64,000 nucleotides of DNA. It comes from Prochlorococcus sp. AG-355-G23 (GTDB taxonomy: Bacteria; Cyanobacteriota; Cyanobacteriia; PCC-6307; Cyanobiaceae). Position numbers and translations under genes: made by a program. Of the stretch, positions 27,019-36,989 are shown in pieces. Within the stretch, counting starts at the first letter, position 1. Each line of letters starts with the position of its first letter. The notes beneath the pieces were generated by a model, which was not told the DNA's origin, ran no database searches, and saw only the letters and a program-made list of their open reading frames with translations. The DNA is taken from NCBI GenBank assembly GCA_003278765.1, contig QCDK01000005.1, positions 1 to 64,000 on the forward strand, given 5' to 3'.

Positions 27019-28458
27019 GTGACTAATTCAAGTTTTGATTTTGATTTAATAGTAATAGGAGCAGGATATGGAGGTTTTGATGCCGCTAAACATGCTGCTG
27101 GTAAGGGACTGAATGTCGCAATAGTAGAATCTTCTGATATGGGAGGCACTTGTGTTAACAAGGGTTGTGTTCCATCTAAAGCTCTTTTAGCTGCAAGTGG
27201 AAAAGTTAGAGAAATAGCTAATTATGAACATTTAGCTAAATTTGGTATACATGCTTCACCAGTAAGGTTCGAGAGATCAAAAATTGCAGATCATGCAAAT
27301 AATTTAGTTTTAAATGTTAGAGAAAATTTAACAAAAACTCTTAAAAGGAGTGGAGTTGAAATTATTTTGGGCATTGGAAGAATTGAAGGAAATCAAAAAG
27401 TAGGTGTAAGAGATAAAAACGGAATTGATAAAATTTTTACATGTAAGAATATTGTTATAGCAACTGGCTCTTCTCCTTTTGTGCCCCGTGGAATAACTTT
27501 GGATAATAGGACCGTATTTACTAGTGATGATGCGGTTAAACTTGAGTGGCTTCCTAGATGGATAGCAATTATTGGAAGCGGATATATAGGTCTAGAATTT
27601 GCTGATGTTTATACCGCGCTTGGTTGTGAAGTTACCATGATCGAGGCTTTGGAAAATATTATGCCAACATTTGATCCAGACATCACTAAAATTGCTAAGA
27701 AAAACCTTATTCAAGCAAGAGATATAGACACAAAATCAAATGTTTTTGCGACAAAAATAACACCTGGATGCCCCGTAAAAATAGAACTGACTGATGCAAA
27801 ATCTAAGGAAGTTGTAGAAACTTTAGAAGTTGACGCTGTACTAGTCGCAACTGGCAGAAGTCCTAATAGTAATAACTTAAATCTTAAGTCGGTTGGTATT
27901 GAAACAGTAAAAGGTTTCATTCCTGTAGATGATCAAATGAGAGTTAAGAATGGTGATGAAATAATACCTAACATTTGGGCTGTTGGTGATGTAACGGGCA
28001 AACTAATGCTTGCCCATACAGCTGCAGCGCAGGGTACTATTGCAGTTGATAATATTTGCGGTGGTAATGTCGAAATTAACTATAAAAGTATCCCCGCAGC
28101 AACCTTTACTCACCCAGAGATAAGTTCAGTTGGTCTCTCTGAAGTTGAAGCTAAAGAGATATCTACAAAAGAAAATTTTACTTTGGGAGTTGTCAAAAGT
28201 TTCTTTAAGGCCAATTCAAAAGCATTGGCTGAATTAGAGAGTGATGGATTGCTAAAGTTGATTTTCAACAAAGATAATGGGAAAGTATTAGGAGCTCATA
28301 TTTTTGGGTTACATGCAGCTGATTTAATTCAAGAAATTTCGAACGCTATTTCAAGGAACCAAGATGTAATTGAATTATCTAAAGAAGTTCATACTCATCC
28401 TACTCTTAGTGAAGTAGTTGAGGTCGCATATAAACAGGCGGCTTCTCAAATAAAATAA
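27019..28458 (+). CDS. lpd: dihydrolipoamide dehydrogenase (E3)
   Basis: The 479-aa flavoprotein reoxidises lipoamide in the pyruvate dehydrogenase complex, whose E1 alpha gene pdhA is at 36990. Motifs: FAD-binding GAGYGGFDAAKHAA (about 13-26), redox-active CVNKGCVPSKALL (disulfide Cys pair about 45-50), NAD-binding GSGYIGLEFADVY, ANIWAVGDVTGKLMLAH-type second FAD block, and the C-terminal HTHPTLSEVV with catalytic His-Glu. A GTG start is used. It begins 11 nt after the methyltransferase gene and is followed by trpC after 12 nt, so the three may form an operon. Confidence 0.96.
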   Translation: MTNSSFDFDLIVIGAGYGGFDAAKHAAGKGLNVAIVESSDMGGTCVNKGCVPSKALLAASGKVREIANYEHLAKFGIHASPVRFERSKIADHANNLVLNVRENLTKTLKRSGVEIILGIGRIEGNQKVGVRDKNGIDKIFTCKNIVIATGSSPFVPRGITLDNRTVFTSDDAVKLEWLPRWIAIIGSGYIGLEFADVYTALGCEVTMIEALENIMPTFDPDITKIAKKNLIQARDIDTKSNVFATKITPGCPVKIELTDAKSKEVVETLEVDAVLVATGRSPNSNNLNLKSVGIETVKGFIPVDDQMRVKNGDEIIPNIWAVGDVTGKLMLAHTAAAQGTIAVDNICGGNVEINYKSIPAATFTHPEISSVGLSEVEAKEISTKENFTLGVVKSFFKANSKALAELESDGLLKLIFNKDNGKVLGAHIFGLHAADLIQEISNAISRNQDVIELSKEVHTHPTLSEVVEVAYKQAASQIK

Positions 28459-28470
28459 TATCTAAAATTA

Positions 28471-29358
28471 ATGGAGATAAGACGCAGGCCACCTAATCCA
28501 ACAGTAAGGGTAGAAAATTTAGAATATGCTGTACCTCATAGAGAAGCACAAGCAAAAAACATTCTGGAAGAAATTATATGGCACAAGGATATTGAAATTA
28601 AGAATTTTAAAAAAATAGTCTCTTTAGAAGACCTCATAAAAAAGATTGAAAACCTTCCTGCTCCCAAAGATTTTTATAAAAATATCTTGGAGTCAAAAAT
28701 AAAACCAGGAGTAATTGCTGAAATAAAAAAAGCTAGTCCGAGTAAAGGAGTTATTAGAAAAGATTTTAATCCTGAAGACATAGCAATTTGTTATGAAGGA
28801 TTAGGTGCATCATGTATATCAGTACTTACCGATCAAAGGTTTTTTCAAGGTAGTTATGAAATACTCGAAACTGTAAGGAAATCAACTAATCTCCCTCTAC
28901 TCTGCAAAGATTTTATTATTTCTGCTTATCAGATTTATAAAGCAAGGGTATCTGGTGCTGATGCAATATTATTAATCGCTGCGATTTTAAGTGATGATGA
29001 TTTAATTTATTTAAAGAAAATAGCTGATAATTTAAAGATGAGTGTTCTTGTTGAAGTCCATAACTCTAATGAATTAGAAAGGATTCTAAAGTTAAAGTCT
29101 TTTACTTTGATTGGAATAAATAATAGGGACTTAAAGACTTTTAAAACGGATTTAAAAACATCAAAAGAATTGATGTATACATATGCAGATATATTTTTAA
29201 AACAAAATATTATTCCCATAAGTGAATCTGGAATTAATTGTGCCGAAGATTTAGAATCGCTTAGATCTATTGGAATCATGGGAGTATTAATTGGTGAAAC
29301 TTTTATGAGAGAAACTGATATTGAACAATCTTTCAAGAAATTATTTAACTCAATTTAA
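28471..29358 (+). CDS. trpC: indole-3-glycerol phosphate synthase
   Basis: The 295-aa TIM-barrel enzyme closes the indole ring in tryptophan synthesis. Conserved blocks: [19 protein letters not shown] (about 85-103, catalytic Lys and Glu), [53 protein letters not shown] and [11 protein letters not shown]. An N-terminal extension of about 25 residues ([22 protein letters not shown]) is typical of cyanobacterial TrpC. It is 12 nt after lpd. Confidence 0.96.
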   Translation: MEIRRRPPNPTVRVENLEYAVPHREAQAKNILEEIIWHKDIEIKNFKKIVSLEDLIKKIENLPAPKDFYKNILESKIKPGVIAEIKKASPSKGVIRKDFNPEDIAICYEGLGASCISVLTDQRFFQGSYEILETVRKSTNLPLLCKDFIISAYQIYKARVSGADAILLIAAILSDDDLIYLKKIADNLKMSVLVEVHNSNELERILKLKSFTLIGINNRDLKTFKTDLKTSKELMYTYADIFLKQNIIPISESGINCAEDLESLRSIGIMGVLIGETFMRETDIEQSFKKLFNSI

Positions 29359-29415
29359 TATTGACTTCAAATCGTGCTATAAAATTTAATAAACAGAGTT
29401 GAACTGAATATATAT

Positions 29416-30087
29416 ATGCAGGCTGTAATTTTAACAGGTATAGTAGCAGGATTTGTGCATGTAGTTAGTGGCGCTGATCATCTAATTGCAATGACACCAG
29501 CAGCGATTAATAATCCCCAAAAAGCTCTTAAAAATAGTTTCTCATGGGGCTTAGGACATTCTTCAGGAGTCCTCTTGTTAGCTTTTCTAGCGATTTTTAT
29601 TAAGGATATTACGCCATTAAACAAATTTTCTAGTATTGCCGAATTCCTAGTTGGAATTTCACTTCTAATTGTTGGAGTATTTGCTATAAAAAATTCTTTT
29701 CAATTAAGTATCCACTCGCATTCCCATAAGCATGAGAATGGAATTGCCCATCGTCACTTTCACTTTCATGTTAAGGAACAAAAAAATAATAATAGGCACT
29801 CACATGCTTTGACTGGTTTAGGCTTGCTACACGGTATAGCTGGAGGTTCACATTTTCTTGCCGTTCTTCCTGCTTTAGCACTACCTTTAACAAGCGCTTG
29901 CTTATATTTGATTTCATATTTGATTGGTTCACTCATAAGTATGAATCTTTTTACTTGTTTAATATCTTTTACTACCTTTAAAGCAAGTCAAAAATTTATT
30001 AAAAGATTAATAGCTGTAGCAGGAGGACTTTCCTTTTCTTTAGGATTATTTTGGATTCAAAGAAGTGCTTCTGTTTTTTTGAATTAA
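29416..30087 (+). CDS. NicO/UreH-type membrane permease, probable nickel transporter
   Basis: A 223-aa protein with about six membrane spans and the paired His motifs of nickel/cobalt permeases: HVVSGADHLIAMTPA (about 15-29) and LLHGIAGGSHFLAVLPAL (about 137-154). A His-rich loop between them (HSHSHKH, HRHFHFH, RHSHA; about 95-125) is likely to collect metal. It converges on the sodX-sodN pair and overlaps the sodX 3' end by 42 nt. Nickel supply for Ni-SOD is therefore the simplest role; this is inferred from motif and location. Confidence 0.82.
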   Translation: MQAVILTGIVAGFVHVVSGADHLIAMTPAAINNPQKALKNSFSWGLGHSSGVLLLAFLAIFIKDITPLNKFSSIAEFLVGISLLIVGVFAIKNSFQLSIHSHSHKHENGIAHRHFHFHVKEQKNNNRHSHALTGLGLLHGIAGGSHFLAVLPALALPLTSACLYLISYLIGSLISMNLFTCLISFTTFKASQKFIKRLIAVAGGLSFSLGLFWIQRSASVFLN

Positions 30088-30447
30088 AAAATTTTTTAAT
30101 TTAGGGATAATCAATTTAGAGGTAACAATCCCAATTATTTTTTCGTTATTGATTAATCCAAATTTATTACTATCTTCGCTAAATTCAATATTGTCGCCTA
30201 TAACCTCAACGTTATTTTGGGTTACTGAATTTATCCTTTTTATTAGATTTTTATTTTTAATTGGATGATTAAAAATAACTATTTGTCGATTTTTAAGTAT
30301 TGATTTATTCTTTTTGTATTTTTTAAAAAATACAATGTCACCGTCTTTTAGGTAAGGAAACATCGATTCACCACTAATAATCGCGGTTTTTCTTAAACCT
30401 AAAAAAAATAAAATTAAATCAAAAAAACTTTTGAAAATAACTCTGAT
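30046..30447 (-). CDS. sodX: nickel-type superoxide dismutase maturation peptidase, ATC start candidate
   Basis: A signal-peptidase-like protein that trims the N-terminal propeptide of Ni-SOD. The first ATG (30363) lies inside the active site: upstream in frame are LGLRKTAIISGES then MFPYLKDGD, so the catalytic Ser of the SGESMFP motif would be lost. The catalytic Lys is in LIKRINS. The frame extends back to a TAG just before codon ATC (30447-30445), which overlaps the sodN stop as TAATC. An ancestral TAATG coupling is likely. Full length would be 133 aa with an N-terminal membrane segment (VIFKSFFDLILFFLGL). Confidence 0.8.
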   Translation of the reverse strand: MRVIFKSFFDLILFFLGLRKTAIISGESMFPYLKDGDIVFFKKYKKNKSILKNRQIVIFNHPIKNKNLIKRINSVTQNNVEVIGDNIEFSEDSNKFGLINNEKIIGIVTSKLIIPKLKNFLIQKNRSTSLNPK

Positions 30448-30920
30448 TAACTAGCTTTTACAAAAGCGTCTGATCTTCCTTTTGAAGCCCAGAAAATATT
30501 ATGAATTTTTTCTACATAACTCATGAGTTCTTCAGCTTGGGCTAAGTCAATATTAACTTTGCATGCACTGCATAATTTGGCCGCCTTCCAAATGGTTTCA
30601 TGTAAGTCTGGGTAAGTTTCTAAGTGAACTGGTTTAAAGTAGTCTGTCCACAAAATTAGAATCTCTTTCTTTGTTTCTTTTGCTTGCTCTTCTTTAACTG
30701 CAACATATCTAGAAAACGTATTACTGTATGCAGCCCACTCTGCTGAATCAGTGCTGGAAGGAGCTTCTAATGCAATAAGTTTTTTTGTCATTGCTAAAAC
30801 TGCTTCAGCTGCAACTCTCGTAGATGCTGGGTCGTAAACACCACAAGGACCATCGCAGTGAGCATGTACTGTCATTGGGGATTTTTTATCTAGGAAAGAA
30901 TTGATGAATTTACTTAACAT
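30447..30920 (-). CDS. sodN: nickel superoxide dismutase
   Basis: The 157-aa Ni-SOD precursor has a short propeptide and then the nickel hook HCDGPCGVYDP (residues 21-31). The new N-terminal His, Cys22 and Cys26 bind nickel after cleavage, which is the task of sodX directly downstream. The remainder is the four-helix bundle that assembles as a hexamer. Ni-SOD replaces Fe/Mn-SOD in marine picocyanobacteria. The stop codon shares one base with the presumed sodX start. Confidence 0.97.
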   Translation of the reverse strand: MLSKFINSFLDKKSPMTVHAHCDGPCGVYDPASTRVAAEAVLAMTKKLIALEAPSSTDSAEWAAYSNTFSRYVAVKEEQAKETKKEILILWTDYFKPVHLETYPDLHETIWKAAKLCSACKVNIDLAQAEELMSYVEKIHNIFWASKGRSDAFVKAS

Positions 30921-30998
30921 TTCGAATATTTGGTGTTGTATATATATTACTTGGAGATTAACTAAATTGAAAAGTCTTAGATATTTTTCTTACTTAAT

Positions 30999-31571
30999 TT
31001 AATTGACTTTTAATAATTCAACTTCAAATATTAAAGTCGCATTAGCAGGTATTACATTTCCAGCCCCTCTTGATCCGTATCCAAGTTCTGGAGGTATTGT
31101 TAATTTTCTTTTGCCTCCAACTTTCATGCCTGCTACACCTTCGTCCCAACCTTTTATTACTCGTCCAGCACCCAAGGGAAAGCTGAATGGAGCTCTGCCG
31201 ATACTGGTATCAAATTGTGTCCCGTCTTCTAGTGTTCCTGTGTAATTTACTGTAACTGTTTGCCCAGCACTAGCCTCATCTCCTTCCCCGTTTAGGATAT
31301 CTTCAATAATTAGACCACTTTCTGTAGTCCTTGAATTGTTGTCTGATGGTGTTTCTTCTGCCATAGCGAAAAGTATAGGATTTGGATCAGATGGGTCTAG
31401 TTCAAATAAATTATTATTTGAGACATTTGATGATTTTGCAACAGGTATTCTTTGCACTGACTGAGTTTCTGATTCAGCAGCATTAACAACTTGAGGTGAA
31501 TTAAATTGACTGAAAAGAGTTAATGAAACACAAAAAACAAAAACAGCAAAACTGATAAAGACTTCTTTCAC
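30999..31571 (-). CDS. FKBP-type peptidyl-prolyl cis-trans isomerase
   Basis: The 190-aa protein has an N-terminal hydrophobic signal or anchor (about 1-20), a low-complexity linker, and a C-terminal FKBP domain (about 83-190). The domain contains [59 protein letters not shown] and [10 protein letters not shown]. Tyr, Asp, Phe and Trp of the proline pocket are present. It is likely a periplasmic or lumenal folding helper. It starts on the minus strand, divergent from lnt. Confidence 0.95.
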   Translation of the reverse strand: MKEVFISFAVFVFCVSLTLFSQFNSPQVVNAAESETQSVQRIPVAKSSNVSNNNLFELDPSDPNPILFAMAEETPSDNNSRTTESGLIIEDILNGEGDEASAGQTVTVNYTGTLEDGTQFDTSIGRAPFSFPLGAGRVIKGWDEGVAGMKVGGKRKLTIPPELGYGSRGAGNVIPANATLIFEVELLKVN

Positions 31572-31657
31572 TTAAATTTTGAAAGTTACTAAATCTTAGT
31601 CTACAGAATGAAGGTACAATAAATGGGTGATTATAAATTTAATTTCGTAATTTTAGA

Positions 31658-33145
31658 TTGTTAATCCCAACTCAAATTAAAAGTCTAAGACAATATTTTT
31701 ACCCTTGTTTAGGAGGGATTTTAGGAGGAATTTCAGTTTCAACTCATTTTTGGCTGATTTTTATGCCGATATCTTTATTTATTTTATGGAAGGGAAGTGA
31801 AAAGAGGATAGCAAATTTTTGTTGGGGTTTTTTCTTTATTTTGATAAGTCATTCTTGGCTTTATGATCTTCATCCATTGACATGGCTTGGTTTTTCATGG
31901 TTTGCAAGTTTAATAGTTGCCATTTTAATATTATTATTTTGCGCTTTTCTGGGTGGGATATTAGTTTATTTATGGGGATTGTTTGTTGAAATTATTCTCT
32001 GGAAAGAGGATGTTTTCAAAATGAAAATATTATCTTTAACAGTAAAAGTATTTTTTTTATCCTTGACTTGGGGTATTGGTGAACTGATACTTTCTCAAAC
32101 ACCTTTTTTTTGGATAGGTTTAGGAGAGAGTCTTATCCCAGGTGATATTTATCTTGCTGGTTTGGCAAGATGGATTGGTGCAAGTGGTTTATGCGTATTA
32201 CAAATATTGATTGGATTTTGGATTTTTTATATTCAAGGTAGATGGGAAAGAAAACTTCACTTTAAAAAAATATTTCTTTTAGGACTTTTGGCTTTTATTT
32301 TCTTACATTTATTTGGAGGCTTAACAACTCCATTAAAAAGAAATTATGAATATCCAGTAGCTATTTGGCAAACTAATATACCAACAAGAGAAAAATTAAA
32401 AATAAGTGATGAATTTATTGAAGAAAAGCTATCCATCGCTCAAAAATATGCTTTATCAAACAAAGCGAAACTTCTTGTTGCTCCTGAAGGAACTCTATCT
32501 AATAATTTTTATTTTTCTAGAGGCATTAAGGTTAATACCTTGTCAGGAGGTTTCAGAAATTCAAATAATGAGTTAAGAAGTTCTTTACTCGGATTTCTTG
32601 TTGGAGATAAATCTTTTACCTCATTTATAGATAAAAATAGACTTGTTCCAATAGGTGAAAAAATACCTAGATTTCTAGATATTTTTTCAAGAGGATTATC
32701 TGCAGTAGGAGGAATTCAACCAGGCTATGATTCAAGATTTTTTGATACTAAATTTACACCCCCACTAGCAGTAGCTATTTGTTATGAAATTAGTGATGGA
32801 CTAGAAATAAGAAAGGCTATTAATAGCGGTGCAAAACTAATAATAACTGCAGCAAATTTAGATCCATATCCAGCTAAGCTTTATAATCAATTCCTATCTT
32901 TGGCTAGATTAAGAAGTATTGAAAATAAGAAAAATAATTTACTAGTATCAAATACAGGCCCTTCGGGCTTAGTTCAAGATGATGGAAAAATAATTAAACT
33001 TTTAGATTATGGTGTTGAGCAAAATGAAATAGTGTTCCCTAATTTTTCATCCGAAAAGACTTTCTACACAAAATTTGGAGATAAACCTATTTTGTTTTTG
33101 TTTATATTTTTTATGGGATTAAATATCTTTTGGAAAATTAATTAA
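31658..33145 (+). CDS. lnt: apolipoprotein N-acyltransferase
   Basis: A 495-aa protein with an N-terminal block of about six to seven membrane spans and a C-terminal nitrilase-like domain. The Glu-Lys-Cys triad is visible: [12 protein letters not shown], the Lys of [10 protein letters not shown], and Cys in [10 protein letters not shown]. It N-acylates lipoproteins at the periplasmic face of the inner membrane. TTG start at 31658. It is longer at the N-terminus than minimal relatives, but the frame is convincing. The 3' end overlaps convergent mnmA by 8 nt. Confidence 0.88.
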   Translation: MLIPTQIKSLRQYFYPCLGGILGGISVSTHFWLIFMPISLFILWKGSEKRIANFCWGFFFILISHSWLYDLHPLTWLGFSWFASLIVAILILLFCAFLGGILVYLWGLFVEIILWKEDVFKMKILSLTVKVFFLSLTWGIGELILSQTPFFWIGLGESLIPGDIYLAGLARWIGASGLCVLQILIGFWIFYIQGRWERKLHFKKIFLLGLLAFIFLHLFGGLTTPLKRNYEYPVAIWQTNIPTREKLKISDEFIEEKLSIAQKYALSNKAKLLVAPEGTLSNNFYFSRGIKVNTLSGGFRNSNNELRSSLLGFLVGDKSFTSFIDKNRLVPIGEKIPRFLDIFSRGLSAVGGIQPGYDSRFFDTKFTPPLAVAICYEISDGLEIRKAINSGAKLIITAANLDPYPAKLYNQFLSLARLRSIENKKNNLLVSNTGPSGLVQDDGKIIKLLDYGVEQNEIVFPNFSSEKTFYTKFGDKPILFLFIFFMGLNIFWKIN

Positions 33146-34295
33146 TTAACCCTCCACCTAATAAAATTTCTCCTTTATAAAAAACTGCAGCTTGTCCGGG
33201 CGTTACCGAACTTTGACTATCTTTAAAAATTAATTTAAACATTGTAGTTGGATTATCTAAATTTTTAAAAGGTATTAAAGTTCCTTTTACTGGATGACTT
33301 CTATATCTGATTTGTGCTTCTACTTCAATCTCTTGCTTAGGTTCTTCGATTGAAACCCAGTTAACCTCACTAATTATTGCTTCTTTATTAAAGAGATCAC
33401 TTTTATCTGCTACATAAACTATGTTTTTTCCCCTGTCTAAACTTTTTACATATAAAGGTTCCGGCCAAGCAATGCCCAAACCTTTTCTCTGACCTACCGT
33501 AAAGTGCTGAATTCCATTGTGGGTCCCAAGGACTTTGCCATTTACATGCACAATTTCTCCTTCTTTGGGTTCTATGTGTTTGTCGATAAATATCTGCATT
33601 GATCCATAATGCTCAACTAAACATAAATCTTGACTTTCTGGTTTTTGAGCAGTTCTAAGGCCTAATCTGAGGGCTTCCCTTCTTGTATCTTCTTTTTTCA
33701 TTTCACCAAGAGGAAATTCTAATCTGCTTAGTACTTCTTGGGAAAGAGAATAAAGAAAATAACTTTGGTCTTTGTTTTCGTCAGCACCTCTTAGAAGAAG
33801 GAAGTCTTTAAATATAAAGCTCTTGCAATTAAGTTTCTCAGCATAAGATGATTTTTTTATCCTTGCGTAATGTCCGGTCGCAATATGAGTAAATTCTTTT
33901 TTGCTTATTGCGTAATTAAGCATCTCTTCAAACTTCACATTCTTGTTGCACATCGAACATGGCAGTGGAGTGAATCCTTTCTCATAGCTTTCAGTGGTTT
34001 TTTTAATTACCTCTCTTTCAAAAATTTCTCTTGAGTCTATTATTTTATGATTAATTCCCAAATCTTCACAAAGGCCAGCAGCATCTACTAATCCTTCAGA
34101 ACAACAGGAGCCTTGTCCTTTCATTAGCCAAAGAGTTAGTCCCTCAACATTCCAGTCTCTTTCTACAAGAAGGGCAGCTGAAAGGGAACTATCTACGCCA
34201 CCAGAAAGACCTACAATAATATTCTTCTCCTTTTTAGTTTTATTATTAGAAGAAAAAAAGTTCTCTAATTTTTTATCCTTTTGTGTCTTTAACAT
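33138..34295 (-). CDS. mnmA: tRNA-specific 2-thiouridylase
   Basis: The 385-aa enzyme thiolates U34 of Lys, Glu and Gln tRNAs. Visible: PP-loop [15 protein letters not shown] (about 29-43), catalytic [14 protein letters not shown] (about 112-125), ATGHYARI, the second catalytic Cys in PESQDLCLV, and [12 protein letters not shown]. An N-terminal Lys-rich extension of about 25 residues precedes the domain, so a slightly later start is possible. Confidence 0.95.
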   Translation of the reverse strand: MLKTQKDKKLENFFSSNNKTKKEKNIIVGLSGGVDSSLSAALLVERDWNVEGLTLWLMKGQGSCCSEGLVDAAGLCEDLGINHKIIDSREIFEREVIKKTTESYEKGFTPLPCSMCNKNVKFEEMLNYAISKKEFTHIATGHYARIKKSSYAEKLNCKSFIFKDFLLLRGADENKDQSYFLYSLSQEVLSRLEFPLGEMKKEDTRREALRLGLRTAQKPESQDLCLVEHYGSMQIFIDKHIEPKEGEIVHVNGKVLGTHNGIQHFTVGQRKGLGIAWPEPLYVKSLDRGKNIVYVADKSDLFNKEAIISEVNWVSIEEPKQEIEVEAQIRYRSHPVKGTLIPFKNLDNPTTMFKLIFKDSQSSVTPGQAAVFYKGEILLGGGLIN

Positions 34296-34341
34296 GGAAG
34301 TTTAAATTTTTGAATAGTACTTCAATTGCTTTTTACTCATT

Positions 34342-35907
34342 ATGAATGAAATTGTATGGCCAACAATTGACTCTAAACATTTAATTGTTGATTCAAAGCA
34401 AATGTCGATATTAGAGAAAGAAATGTTTTCTGATGGAATGCCACAAGAAGCATTGATGGAAAAAGCTGGTATCCAAATTAGTAGATGGCTCTTAAAAAAG
34501 AAACCTCTTCTCAAGCATGGAATAACAGTTTTTATAGGTCCTGGGCATAATGGCGGGGATGGTGCAGTAATAGCTAGAGAACTTTTTTTGAGAGGTTTTA
34601 ATGTTCAGGTATGGTGTCCATTCCCGATAAAAAAAACATTAACAAATAACCACCTTAATTATCTTACATCTATTGGTGTCACAAAATTAGTAGAGCCTCC
34701 TGATCCAAATGGGAAAGAGCTTTGGATTGATGCAGTTTTTGGTAATAATCAAACAAGAAATGTTGATGATAAATTAATTAAACTATTTAATCAAAAATTT
34801 CATAAAAAATATGGAAAGGTTATAAGTATTGATATTCCAACAGGATTATGTCCTGATAAAGGAGTGCCTTTTTTAGATAACGCAGTAAAGGCAGACTATA
34901 CCTTGGCTATTGGTCTTTATAAGATTGGGTTGACCCAAGATTCTGCTTTGCCTTTTATTGGAGAATTGCACCATATAGATGTTGGGATACCTACTAGTAA
35001 ACTATCCAAAGTTGATAAAAAGATTTTTAAGGTTACTTACGATGATATAAAAAATATTGATTTACCTTCTTTACCAAAAAATTACAACAAATATCAAAGA
35101 GGTAGGACATTACTAATAGCAGGAAGTCAAAAATATCCTGGTGCCGCATACTTAGCATTAAAAGGAGCTATATCAAGTGGAGCAGGCTTTATCTCTGCGG
35201 TCCTTCCTGGGATAGTTGCTGAATCTATTTGGCAAGTTGCCCCAGAAATAGTTTTAAAAGAGACTATGCAATCTAACCAAAATGGGAATGCATCTTTATT
35301 TAGTGCATTAAGGAATATTGATTTAAGTGCATTTGACTCATTAGCTGTCGGTCCAGGAATAGGAATTGATAATGATGATTGGCAAAAATCAAAAGACTAT
35401 CTTATGGATTTTGGAGGATTATTGATCTTGGATGCAGATGCACTTAATAGAATTTCAGAATCTAATTTGGGGGCAAATTTCTTTTTAGAGAGAAAGTTTA
35501 AGACATGGATTACACCACATAGCAGAGAATTTGGAAGATTATTTCCTAATATCAATTCTAAGACCAATGTTGGGCTTGCTCTTGAAGCGGCAAAAGAATT
35601 CAATATCAGTATTTTGTTAAAAGGAGCTAACAGCATAATTGCTGATAATAAAAAAGTATGGCAACTTTTTGGAACCGATTCTCAGACAGCTCGAGCTGGA
35701 TTGGGTGATCTTTTAACTGGTTTTGTAGCTGGTAGTTCTGCTATTGATTTAACCTTGTGTAGAGATATATCAACAGATTTTTTTGTTAAATATGTACTTT
35801 TGCATTCATTTGCTGCATCGAAGTGCAAAAGTGGGTCAAATGCTTCTGCTATTGGTGATGAACTGATAAAATTAATGAGAAATATAAAAACGAGACAAAT
35901 ATCTTGA
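34342..35907 (+). CDS. nnr: bifunctional NAD(P)H-hydrate epimerase / dehydratase
   Basis: A 521-aa metabolite-repair fusion. The N-terminal YjeF_N domain (about 1-220) has EMFSDGMPQEALMEKAG and FIGPGHNGGDGAVIARELF for epimerisation of damaged NAD(P)H hydrates. The C-terminal ribokinase-like domain (about 240-515) has TLLIAGSQKYPGAAYLA, AVGPGIG, LILDADALN, WITPHSREFGRLF and the ATP/ADP-site motif ARAGLGDLLTGFVAG for the dehydratase. The length matches the fused form. It is divergent from mnmA with a short spacer. Confidence 0.95.
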   Translation: MNEIVWPTIDSKHLIVDSKQMSILEKEMFSDGMPQEALMEKAGIQISRWLLKKKPLLKHGITVFIGPGHNGGDGAVIARELFLRGFNVQVWCPFPIKKTLTNNHLNYLTSIGVTKLVEPPDPNGKELWIDAVFGNNQTRNVDDKLIKLFNQKFHKKYGKVISIDIPTGLCPDKGVPFLDNAVKADYTLAIGLYKIGLTQDSALPFIGELHHIDVGIPTSKLSKVDKKIFKVTYDDIKNIDLPSLPKNYNKYQRGRTLLIAGSQKYPGAAYLALKGAISSGAGFISAVLPGIVAESIWQVAPEIVLKETMQSNQNGNASLFSALRNIDLSAFDSLAVGPGIGIDNDDWQKSKDYLMDFGGLLILDADALNRISESNLGANFFLERKFKTWITPHSREFGRLFPNINSKTNVGLALEAAKEFNISILLKGANSIIADNKKVWQLFGTDSQTARAGLGDLLTGFVAGSSAIDLTLCRDISTDFFVKYVLLHSFAASKCKSGSNASAIGDELIKLMRNIKTRQIS

Positions 35908-36046
35908 AAGAAACAATTTAAGAGAGTTATTTATAGTTTTAAACACATTAGTGTACAAATATTACGGGAAATCTGAAGCGCGCATTAAATATTTGGCCAT
36001 TTCCATAAAAATGTAGGAAAGTTTTAATACCTAATTAGGTCAATAA

Positions 36047-36988
36047 ATGGTTTCATCATTACCAACCCAATCAGATCAACCCAAAAGGAGAAGTAATGAT
36101 CCAATAAGTTGGTATTTGCAGAATATTGGCAGAGTTCCCTTATTAACACCTGCCGAAGAGATTGAATTGGGTAATCAAGTTCAGAAGATGATGATTCTTA
36201 CAGAAGATGGACAATTGAATGAAAAAATTAATGATTTTACACTCCAGCAAAAAAGAACTATAAAAATTGGTCGAAGAGCTAAAGAAAGAATGATGAAAGC
36301 TAATTTAAGATTAGTTGTGAGTGTGGCAAAAAAATATCAAGGTAAAGGACTGGAATTACTTGATTTAGTGCAAGAAGGTTCTCTTGGGTTAGAGAGGGCA
36401 GTTGAGAAATTTGATCCGACAAGAGGATATAAGTTTTCTACTTATGCCTTTTGGTGGATTAGACAGAGTATGACAAGAGCAATTGCCTGTCAATCAAGAA
36501 CAATCCGTTTACCTGTTCACTTAAGTGAAAGGTTAGCTTCCATTAGAAAAGTTAGTAGAGATCTGGCTCATAAGCTTGGTGCAATGCCAAGCAGAATTGA
36601 AATTGCAGAGGCTATGGAAATTGATGTTGAAGAATTGGATTCTGTTTTAAGACAAGCTTTATCCACAAGTAGTTTAGATGCTCCAGTAAATGGTGATGAT
36701 GGCAGGAGCTTTTTAGGTGATTTAATTGCAGATAGTAATAATGAAGAGCCTTTAGATCAAGTTGAACAGAAAATGCATCAAGAGCAACTTGGTAAGTGGT
36801 TAAGTCATTTAAGTGAGCAAGAACAACATGTTCTAAAACTAAGATTTGGACTTGATGCAAATGAGAGACATACGCTTGCAGAAATTGGAAGATTATTAGA
36901 AGTTTCTAGAGAAAGAGTAAGACAAGTTGAACTTAAGGCACTAAGAAAATTAAGAAATTTAACCAGAAAATTACCTAGCGGTATTTAA
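36047..36988 (+). CDS. group 2 sigma-70-family RNA polymerase sigma factor
   Basis: The 313-aa sigma factor has region 1.2 (DPISWYLQNIGRVPLLTPAEEIELG), region 2 (NLRLVVSVAKKYQGKGLELLDLVQEGSLGLERAVEKFDPTRGYKFSTYAFWWIRQSMTRAI), region 3 and region 4 (LRFGLDANERHTLAEIGRLLEVSRERVRQVELKALRKLR). It lacks the long acidic region 1.1 of the primary sigma, so it is a group 2 (SigB/C/D/E-like) factor. These respond to light, nutrient or circadian signals in cyanobacteria; the specific regulon is not readable. It converges on pdhA with a 1-nt gap. Confidence 0.95.
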   Translation: MVSSLPTQSDQPKRRSNDPISWYLQNIGRVPLLTPAEEIELGNQVQKMMILTEDGQLNEKINDFTLQQKRTIKIGRRAKERMMKANLRLVVSVAKKYQGKGLELLDLVQEGSLGLERAVEKFDPTRGYKFSTYAFWWIRQSMTRAIACQSRTIRLPVHLSERLASIRKVSRDLAHKLGAMPSRIEIAEAMEIDVEELDSVLRQALSTSSLDAPVNGDDGRSFLGDLIADSNNEEPLDQVEQKMHQEQLGKWLSHLSEQEQHVLKLRFGLDANERHTLAEIGRLLEVSRERVRQVELKALRKLRNLTRKLPSGI

Positions 36989-36989
36989 T

